Part shown: positions 57,887-64,000 of the stretch, piece after piece
Position numbering within the stretch: position 1 is the stretch's first letter
How the letters are laid out: every line of letters begins with the position of its first letter
The notes under the pieces: model-generated
Databases searched by the model: none
Told to the model about the DNA's origin: nothing
What the model saw: only the letters and a program-made list of their open reading frames with translations
Made by a program: the position numbers and the translations under genes
Source of the DNA: Litchfieldia alkalitelluris
Lineage (GTDB): Bacteria > Bacillota > Bacilli > Bacillales > Salisediminibacteriaceae
Reading direction: 5' to 3'
DNA: 64,000 bases
Assembly (NCBI RefSeq): GCF_002153425.1
Contig: NZ_KZ119600.1
Location: 3,213,920-3,277,919, forward strand

Positions 57887-59596
57887 TTATTTTTCCGATA
57901 CACCTGCTGCTTCTTTAATTTTTTTCTTTTCTTCCTCTACTAAAACTCGACGTAGAATTTTTCCTACCATCGTTTTCGGAAGTTCTTCCCTAAATTCAAT
58001 TAATCTCGGAACCTTATAAGCTGCAAGATGTTTCCTAGAAAACTCCTCTAGTTCTTTTTCTGATACATTTCTTCCATCTTTCAGTACTATAAAGGCCTTA
58101 ACCGTCTCACCACGATATGGGTCAGGCACACCGATGACACAAGCTTCTTGAATATCCTCATGCTCATATAAAACTTCTTCTACTTCCCTAGGATAAATGT
58201 TAAATCCTCCAGCTATAATCATATCCTTCTTTCGGTCTACGATATAGAAAAATCCATCTTCATCCATATATCCCATATCTCCTGAAAGGAACCAATCATC
58301 TTTAAATGTTGCCTGTGTATCCTCAGGACGATTCCAATATCCCTTCATCACTTGCGGTCCACGAATGACTATCTCTCCGATTTCATTTGTACCTGCTAAC
58401 TCTCCTGTTTCAGCAGAAAGAACTGCCACATCAGTATCTGGCCAAGGTACTCCAATACTACCTGTTTTCCGTTTTTCCCACAGAAGATTAGAAGTTGCTA
58501 CAGGAGAAGTCTCCGTTAAACCATAACCTTCGACTAAACGGCCACCTGTGATTTTTTCAAATTTATTTTGAACTTCTAGAGGTAATGGTGCTGAACCACT
58601 GATACAAGCTTTGATAGATGACAGGTCATGTTTTCCTATATCAGGGTGGTTTAATAAACCGATGTACATCGTTGGAGCCCCTGGGAATAATGTCACTTTA
58701 TGCTTTTCTATCGCCTTTAAAATATCCTTTGGATCAAACTTAGGCATAATAATCATTTTATATCCCATACGAATAGATAAATTCATTACCGTTGTCATCC
58801 CATAAACATGGAAAAATGGAAGTGCTGCAAGAACAACTTCATTCCCTTCTTCCATCTTATACATCAATTCCTTACACTGTTGCGTGTTGACAGTCAAGTT
58901 GTAGTGAGTCAACATACACCCTTTTGCAGGTCCTGTTGTTCCACCTGTATACTGTAACAATGCTAAATCTTCCTTAGGATTAATGTCTACTTCAATCTCA
59001 TTAGCCTCCCCTTTATTCATAAAGTCTACAAAGGGGTGAAGTTTTTCATTATAGGTTAAATTTACACTAATACCAGTATTTTTCTTTTGAATGAAAGGAT
59101 AGATCACATTTTTCGGGAAAGGTAAGTAGTCTTTAATTCCAGTCACAATGACATGTTCAAGCTTAGTTTTTTCGAGTACCTTAGCTACCCTTGGATACAC
59201 AAGATCTAGGCAAATGATCACCTTAGCACCAGAGTCATTCATCTGATGTTCAATCTCCCGCTCCACATAAAGTGGGTTTGTCTGCACTACTATAGCTCCT
59301 GCAAAGAGGGCACCATAGTAGGAGATTACAGCCTGAGGTGTATTAGCTAACATAATTGCTACACGATCCCCTTGCTCTACCCCAATAGAGCGTAATTGAT
59401 TCGCTAGCTTTAATGCTGAATCATACAACTCACTGTATGTCATTTCCTTTCCCATAAAATTGAGTGCAGATTTATTAGGAAACTTTTCTGCAGCTCGTTT
59501 AAGGTAGCTTTGTAGTGTTGCAACCTCATAATCAATCGTCCTAGGCTGTTCTTCTGGATAGTGCTCAAACCAAGGTTTTTCTGTCAATGTTTCCAT
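57887..59596 (-). CDS. Long-chain-fatty-acid-CoA ligase, paralog 2
   Basis: 569 residues, clearly paralogous to the neighbour at 55804 along its whole length: same PWxxHYPEE start, LLQYTGGTTGPAKGC, GYGLTETSPVATS, LSGDMGYMDEDGFFYIVDRK and KTMVGKILRRVL. The position adjacent to yshE matches lcfA of B. subtilis, so which copy is the ortholog is uncertain. ATG behind AGGGAGGAG. A cre is found upstream at 59762-59777. Confidence 0.95.
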   Translation of the reverse strand: METLTEKPWFEHYPEEQPRTIDYEVATLQSYLKRAAEKFPNKSALNFMGKEMTYSELYDSALKLANQLRSIGVEQGDRVAIMLANTPQAVISYYGALFAGAIVVQTNPLYVEREIEHQMNDSGAKVIICLDLVYPRVAKVLEKTKLEHVIVTGIKDYLPFPKNVIYPFIQKKNTGISVNLTYNEKLHPFVDFMNKGEANEIEVDINPKEDLALLQYTGGTTGPAKGCMLTHYNLTVNTQQCKELMYKMEEGNEVVLAALPFFHVYGMTTVMNLSIRMGYKMIIMPKFDPKDILKAIEKHKVTLFPGAPTMYIGLLNHPDIGKHDLSSIKACISGSAPLPLEVQNKFEKITGGRLVEGYGLTETSPVATSNLLWEKRKTGSIGVPWPDTDVAVLSAETGELAGTNEIGEIVIRGPQVMKGYWNRPEDTQATFKDDWFLSGDMGYMDEDGFFYIVDRKKDMIIAGGFNIYPREVEEVLYEHEDIQEACVIGVPDPYRGETVKAFIVLKDGRNVSEKELEEFSRKHLAAYKVPRLIEFREELPKTMVGKILRRVLVEEEKKKIKEAAGVSEK

Positions 59597-59761
59597 TTCA
59601 TTCTCCTCCCTTTAAACAAAGATCTCTCCTTTTTAAAATTCAGTGAAAAGTACTCCCAATTTATCTTGAATTAGTACTATAAATACAAACATGAGCACTA
59701 TATCAAAAATGATTTGAGTTTCCTTTTCACTGATAGGCATTCTCCTCTTAATCCTATTTTA

Positions 59762-59777
59762 ATGAAAACGCATTCAA
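59762..59777. promoter_or_regulatory. Catabolite-responsive element (cre) before lcfA paralog 2
   Basis: ATGAAAACGCATTCAA fits WTGNAANCGNWNNCWW at every position, 166 bases before the start. Confidence 0.78.
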
Positions 59778-59963
59778 AAGGAAACCTATTTGTTTCAATT
59801 TTTAGAATTTTCTCTAAAGGTGAAGTGAATTACTTCATTTGTTTGAGGGTTAATTCTTGAAAAGTGCAAAAAACTTATCTCCTCACCCATACCCATGAAG
59901 TGTATTTTTTAAAACATATTTTTTGAAATTGTTATTTTGTAGGCTCCCATGATAATTAGATTG

Positions 59964-60012
59964 TTGAAACAACCTGTGGTCATCTCCCTTTCCGCGGGCA
60001 TGCCGCTTGTTC
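59964..60012. repeat. Inverted partial copy of the MITE-like element
   Basis: Its reverse complement (CAAGCGGCATGCCCGCGG, AAAGGGAG, GGTTGTTTCAACAA) matches the right end of the element at 37587-37797. Only about 49 bases remain. Confidence 0.65.
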
Positions 60013-60043
60013 CTTTATTTAGAGGACTTTATATATAGGAAAA

Positions 60044-60064
60044 GCCGGGCAATAACCGCCCGGC
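60044..60064 (+). other. GC-rich hairpin at the head of the short tandem-repeat element
   Basis: GCCGGGC pairs perfectly with GCCCGGC across a seven-base loop and is followed by CTTTGTTGTT, terminator-like. In the long copy near 34877 only the right arm is kept. Confidence 0.6.
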
Positions 60065-60256
60065 CTTTGTTGTTCTAGGTCCTGATCATACTCTTTGGAA
60101 TGCCATAAAGATTACGGGCTCTTGTAACCTTTACCGTATTCTTTCAAATAACCAAAATGAAGACTCAAATTGCTTCGCTACTCCAGTTCAGTCTCCATTC
60201 TGAAAAAATGAAGACTCAAATTGCTTATCTTCCTCATTTCAGTCTCCATTCTGAAT
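60058..60256. repeat. Head plus two-unit 51-bp repeat (short copy of the element at 34877)
   Basis: The head (60058-60156) aligns to 34877-34975 almost without gaps, sharing CTTTGTTGTTCT, GTCCTGATCATA, ATAAAGATTACGGGCTCT and TCAAATAACCAAAATGAAGA. Two units start at 60157 and 60208, and the element ends in CATTCTGAAT as the long copy does. Confidence 0.9.
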
Positions 60257-60306
60257 CAACTCCATAAAAACTGCCGAATTATGTAAATTCTGGTGTATCT
60301 TTTTAA

Positions 60307-60343
60307 AAAAACCATGCTGTTGTTTTTCTTAACAGCATGGCTA
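60307..60343 (-). terminator. Terminator of the 27-residue peptide gene
   Basis: CCATGCTGTT pairs with AACAGCATGG across a short loop and is followed by seven T on the minus strand, 17 bases after the small gene. Confidence 0.85.
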
Positions 60344-60359
60344 ACTTGAACTAAACTAT

Positions 60360-60443
60360 TTAAGCAAAAAAGAACCAATACACAAGACCAGAAATAATAA
60401 ATAATCCACATAAAACAACTAACACTTTCCATAATGTTTCCAT
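60360..60443 (-). CDS. Small membrane peptide, 27 residues
   Basis: Encodes METLWKVLVVLCGLFIISGL then VYWFFFA: a single transmembrane helix with a charged N terminus. An AGGTGA ribosome site ends about six bases before the ATG, and a strong terminator follows. These two signs make it a believable gene although very short. Family not recognised; it lies between the acyl-CoA ligase and yshE. Confidence 0.6.
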   Translation of the reverse strand: METLWKVLVVLCGLFIISGLVYWFFFA

Positions 60444-60574
60444 ATATTCACCTACATAAATATTTATTTCAGTTATGACTCATTCTATTATTCTACCACT
60501 ATTTTTATTGTAGTGCCCTGTTCAAAGATTAAATTGGTATTGAATATCGCTGCCAAGACTACCTTTTATATTTA

Positions 60575-60985
60575 TCAATGTATACTCGCTCCGATAATAT
60601 AAGATAATGCTACTGATAATATAAATGACAAGAAACCAACAGCACGATTATCATTCTTTAATTCATTATCTACTTTAAAACCTGGAGTTAAAAATTCAAA
60701 AATGAAATAGACAAACACTAGGAGTATGAATCCAAAGGTACCCCATCCTAACATGGCCAGTACTGAATCATTATGCATGATTGAATGACGAAATACATTG
60801 GCAACACCGAATATTTTGCCCCCTGTTGCCAATGCAACAGCTACATTCCCATTTTTCAACTCAGTCCAAGTGCTATATCTTGTAACTAATTCAAATATGG
60901 TTAAATAAACAACGATAGAAACAACCACGATACTATACATACCAGCTGTGTATATATATTCATGGGCAAATAGATCCCCCATCAT
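60575..60985 (-). CDS. yshE: DUF350 family membrane protein YshE
   Basis: 136 residues with four transmembrane segments in two DUF350-like halves (NVAVALATGGKIFGVANVFR is the conserved loop; NDNRAVGFLSF marks the second half). Function unknown. Located between lcfA and mutS2, as in B. subtilis. ATG behind AGGAGGGGG; the next codon is also ATG. Confidence 0.9.
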   Translation of the reverse strand: MMGDLFAHEYIYTAGMYSIVVVSIVVYLTIFELVTRYSTWTELKNGNVAVALATGGKIFGVANVFRHSIMHNDSVLAMLGWGTFGFILLVFVYFIFEFLTPGFKVDNELKNDNRAVGFLSFILSVALSYIIGASIH

Positions 60986-60998
60986 TTCCCCCTCCTTA

Positions 60999-63365
60999 TT
61001 ATTTCAAAGTAACAACAGTTACTCCAGAGCCTCCTTCACCCATACTACCCATTCGAGTTCCTTTTACGTTACGATGTGATTTCAACAAATCCTGTACACC
61101 TTTTCGGAGAGCACCTGTACCCTTTCCGTGAATGATAGAGATTTGGTGATAGCCAGCAAGAACAGCATCGTCCAAATACTTTTCCACTTCCATCATGGCG
61201 TTCTCGAATCGTTCGCCACGTAAATCGAGCTCTGTTTTCACGTGCGAATCCTTCCCTCTTATGGTAGATAGGGGGTTTTTCTCTACTTGTTTAGGACGGT
61301 CAATGTAGAGTAAATCATCCGCCTTTACTTTCATTTTCATCATACCAAGTTGCACAAAGTACTCTTTTTCATTTACTTGTTCAACGATGTGACCTTTTTG
61401 ATCAAAGCTAAGAACCTTTACTTCGTCCCCAGGGATAAGCTTTTTCTTTCCTTTTTGCTTTACTTTCTCTTGCTCCTTTTGTTTCCGTTTTTCTACTAAG
61501 CTTGGAGTTGCTTCTTCTAGACGTTTTTTTGCGTCTATTAGTTCATGGTCTTTTATATGAGGATTATTCTTTTGAATTTCCCTTAACTCTCCGATAATCG
61601 ATTCTGCTTCTAATTTTGCCTTTTTAACAGATTCTGCTGCTTTTTCTTCCGCTTCTTTTAAAACCTTTTCTTTTTCCCTTTCAAGTCGGGCAAATTCATT
61701 TTCTAAATCGCGATGAAGTTTTTCAGCAGCTTTCCTCAGAAGTTCCGTGTCTTCCATTTCCTTTTCAGCGCGCTTTCTACTGTCTTCTAAAGAGGCAATC
61801 ATATTCTCAATTTTATTTGTATCAGCTCCTATATGGCTTTTTGCATCATCAATAATAGTATCACTTAAGCCCAATCGACGGCTGATAGCAAAAGCATTAC
61901 TACGTCCAGGTACACCTATTAAAAGCCTGTACGTAGGTCTTAACGTTTCCACATCAAACTCTACACTCGCATTCATTACCCCTTCACGATTATAGGCATA
62001 TCCCTTCAATTCACTGTAATGGGTAGTAGCAATTACCTTTGCCCCTGCATTGTATACATAGTCAAGAATGGATATGGCTAATGCTGCTCCTTCTGTTGGG
62101 TCTGTTCCAGCACCTAATTCATCAAAAAGAACGAGGGAGCGATGATCTACTTGCTCCAATATGTCTACTATATTTGTCATATGAGAGGAGAACGTACTTA
62201 AACTTTGCTCAATTGACTGTTCATCACCAATATCTGCAAAAATATGGTTAAATACAGCAGCAGAAGAGCCTTCCTCACAAGGAATTTGTAGACCTGACTG
62301 AACCATGAGAGTCAAGAGACCTACCGTTTTTAAAGTAACGGTTTTCCCCCCAGTATTTGGTCCTGTAATGACGAGAGAAGAATAATCTAAACCGATTTCA
62401 ATATCAATTGGTACAATCTCATCAGAAGGAATTAATGGATGACGAGCTTTCATCATTTTTATGTAACCATCATCATTTAACTTTGGTTGTGTAGCATTAA
62501 TTTCTTGACTGTAATGTCCTTTGGCAAAAATAAAGTCAACCTCTGTCATGACTTCAACTATCGTCATCAGCTCATCTGCCACTTCACTAACAAGGCTAGA
62601 AAGTTCATGTAATATCCTATCAATCTCCATTCGCTCCTTCATTCTCGCCTCTCTTAATTCATTATTAATTTGGACGACGGAACTAGGCTCAATGAATAGG
62701 GTAGCTCCAGAAGCGGACTGATCGTGTACCATTCCACCAAAGTGGCTTCTGTATTCCTGCTTAACTGGAATGACAAATCTGTCATTACGTATCGTTATAA
62801 TAGCATCTGATAGCATTTTTCGGCCACTCGCTGAACGGGTGATACTTTCTAATTTTGAGCGTACATTTGATTCTTGGGATCGTATTTGCTGGCGAATTCC
62901 CCTTAAAGCTGGACTAGCAGAATCTAGTACATCTCCATTTTCATCAATCGCCTGTTTAATTTCACGTTCAAGATCAGTTAACGGCGTCATCTGAGCAACT
63001 AACTCTGGCAGGATTGTAAGCTCTACTTCATCTTCTACCATTCCTTGAACAAAAGTCTTAAACCTACGACTTCCATAAACAGTTGAAGCGATGTCCAATA
63101 ATTCCATTTCATTTAAAGCTCCGCCGATTTTAGCACGCTTAACGGCAGTCCTTATGTCTCGGATCCCTCCCAACGGTGCTTGTCCTCTCAATCTTAAAAC
63201 CTTTGTTCCCTCATATGTTGCATTTTGTTGATGTTGTATGTCAGTTAAATCGAATAAGGGAGTTAACTCCTCTACCCGTTGTTTTCCTAAACTACTACTG
63301 GCATGTTGGACTAATTGGTTCTTCATTTTATTATATTCTAATATGCGACAAACCCTTTCTAGCAA
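60999..63365 (-). CDS. mutS2: Endonuclease MutS2
   Basis: 788 residues. MutS-type core with Walker [15 protein letters not shown] (about residue 330) and Walker [16 protein letters not shown], a long coiled coil (about 515-640), a KOW-like segment ([13 protein letters not shown]) and a C-terminal Smr nuclease domain with [12 protein letters not shown] and [11 protein letters not shown]. Acts on recombination intermediates and collided ribosomes in B. subtilis. TTG at 63365, eight bases after AAGGAGG, is preferred over GTG at 63374 within that site. Confidence 0.95.
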   Translation of the reverse strand: MLERVCRILEYNKMKNQLVQHASSSLGKQRVEELTPLFDLTDIQHQQNATYEGTKVLRLRGQAPLGGIRDIRTAVKRAKIGGALNEMELLDIASTVYGSRRFKTFVQGMVEDEVELTILPELVAQMTPLTDLEREIKQAIDENGDVLDSASPALRGIRQQIRSQESNVRSKLESITRSASGRKMLSDAIITIRNDRFVIPVKQEYRSHFGGMVHDQSASGATLFIEPSSVVQINNELREARMKERMEIDRILHELSSLVSEVADELMTIVEVMTEVDFIFAKGHYSQEINATQPKLNDDGYIKMMKARHPLIPSDEIVPIDIEIGLDYSSLVITGPNTGGKTVTLKTVGLLTLMVQSGLQIPCEEGSSAAVFNHIFADIGDEQSIEQSLSTFSSHMTNIVDILEQVDHRSLVLFDELGAGTDPTEGAALAISILDYVYNAGAKVIATTHYSELKGYAYNREGVMNASVEFDVETLRPTYRLLIGVPGRSNAFAISRRLGLSDTIIDDAKSHIGADTNKIENMIASLEDSRKRAEKEMEDTELLRKAAEKLHRDLENEFARLEREKEKVLKEAEEKAAESVKKAKLEAESIIGELREIQKNNPHIKDHELIDAKKRLEEATPSLVEKRKQKEQEKVKQKGKKKLIPGDEVKVLSFDQKGHIVEQVNEKEYFVQLGMMKMKVKADDLLYIDRPKQVEKNPLSTIRGKDSHVKTELDLRGERFENAMMEVEKYLDDAVLAGYHQISIIHGKGTGALRKGVQDLLKSHRNVKGTRMGSMGEGGSGVTVVTLK

Positions 63366-63391
63366 AAGGGACACCTCCTTTTCTATCTCTA

Positions 63392-64000
63392 TTACCGTTT
63401 AAGGATATATGACCTTAACTCTTCCTCTGACCATGTATTTACAACTGTGCTTTTTTTCAACCATCCTCGCTTACCCGTTTTCACGCCAATTTCCATGTGA
63501 TTGAGCCAAACAAGATGATGAGCATCAGTATTAATTGCAATTTTTGCACCTGCTGCTTGTGCTTTTGCAACCCATTCAGCAGATAAGTCTAATCGATTAG
63601 GATTAGCATTTAACTCTAAAATTGTATTTGTTTCTACAGCCATTTTAATTAATTCATCATAATCTACTGGATAACCCTCTCTTCTCCCAATTACTCTCCC
63701 AGTAGGGTGTGCGATCATTGCAACATGAGGATTCTCCATAGCAGTTCGTATTCTTTTCATTATCGTTTGCTTGTCCTGCTGAAATGCAGAATGGATAGAA
63801 GCAATGACGAAATCCACATCTTTTAATACATCATCTTCATAATCTAATGTACCGTCTGGCAAAATATCCATCTCTATTCCCGTAAAAATAGTAAAATCAT
63901 TAAACTGTTCGTTTAGTTTACGGATTTCCTCATGTTGACGTTTCAATCTTTCAACAGTCAATCCGTTAGCAACCTTCAAAAATTGTGAGTGGTCTGTAAT
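63392..64000 (-). CDS. polX: DNA polymerase X family, C-terminal PHP domain (5' part outside the window)
   Basis: Frame open to the window edge (203 codons seen). Shows the PHP phosphoesterase domain: TDHS at the first codons, [42 protein letters not shown] and INTDAHH. Bacterial PolX couples gap-filling polymerase with PHP 3'-5' exonuclease in base-excision repair. The polymerase part lies beyond 64000. Next to mutS2, as in B. subtilis (yshC). Confidence 0.93.
   Translation of the reverse strand: MTDHSQFLKVANGLTVERLKRQHEEIRKLNEQFNDFTIFTGIEMDILPDGTLDYEDDVLKDVDFVIASIHSAFQQDKQTIMKRIRTAMENPHVAMIAHPTGRVIGRREGYPVDYDELIKMAVETNTILELNANPNRLDLSAEWVAKAQAAGAKIAINTDAHHLVWLNHMEIGVKTGKRGWLKKSTVVNTWSEEELRSYILKR

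Overview
The window is chromosomal DNA of a low-G+C, endospore-forming Firmicute of the family Bacillaceae. Three observations support this. Gene order follows Bacillus subtilis from valS through ysxE, spoVID, the hem operon, ysxC, lonA, lonB, clpX, tig and ysoA, then rph, gerM, racE, gerE, sdh, lysC, uvrC, trxA, etf, fadR, mutS2 and polX. Spore genes are present (spoVID, ysxE, lonB, gerM, gerE). Typical Bacillus RNA switches are present: a T-box before valS and a lysine riboswitch before lysC. Genus and species cannot be fixed from the sequence alone. Most genes lie on the minus strand.

Layout. 1-3.1 kb: valS with its T-box leader. 3.4-7 kb: a small membrane peptide gene and the spore cluster spoVID / unknown / ysxE. 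7.2-8.3 kb: an inserted plus-strand ECF sigma factor with a putative membrane partner. 8.5-14.9 kb: the haem operon hemA-X-C-D-B-L. 15-24 kb: a small membrane protein, engB, lonA, lonB, clpX and tig. 24-30.5 kb: ysoA, then an accessory stretch where B. subtilis carries the ilv-leu operon. It holds an HD-GYP protein, a FeeM/LuxI-like acyltransferase coupled to a ThiF-like adenylyltransferase, and a DnaQ-BRCT exonuclease with an unknown partner. 30.8-37.3 kb: two tRNAs plus a broken tRNA copy, ysnB, rdgB, rph, gerM, a large 51-bp tandem array, racE and a MarR regulator. 37.8-41 kb: glcT-ptsH-ptsI with a GlcT-type antiterminator target, then gerE. 41.4-49.4 kb: a thioesterase, sdhCAB, a Ktr-type potassium transporter, yslB and lysC. 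49.6-55.4 kb: uvrC, trxA and the fatty-acid operon fadR-fadB-etfB-etfA. 55.8-64 kb: two paralogous acyl-CoA ligases, yshE, mutS2 and the end of polX.

Functional links. The fatty-acid genes appear jointly controlled: near-palindromic FadR boxes lie before fadR and before the thioesterase gene, and perfect catabolite-responsive elements lie before both acyl-CoA ligase genes. GlcT has its RNA target directly before ptsHI, with no ptsG in view. 

The intergenic DNA is rich in dispersed repeats. The most striking is an element with an approximately 100-bp head followed by 51-bp units, each a 37-nt imperfect palindrome plus a 14-nt variable segment. It occurs once with 19 units and once with 2 units. 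The best candidates for little-described biology are this element and the FeeM-like/ThiF-like gene pair.
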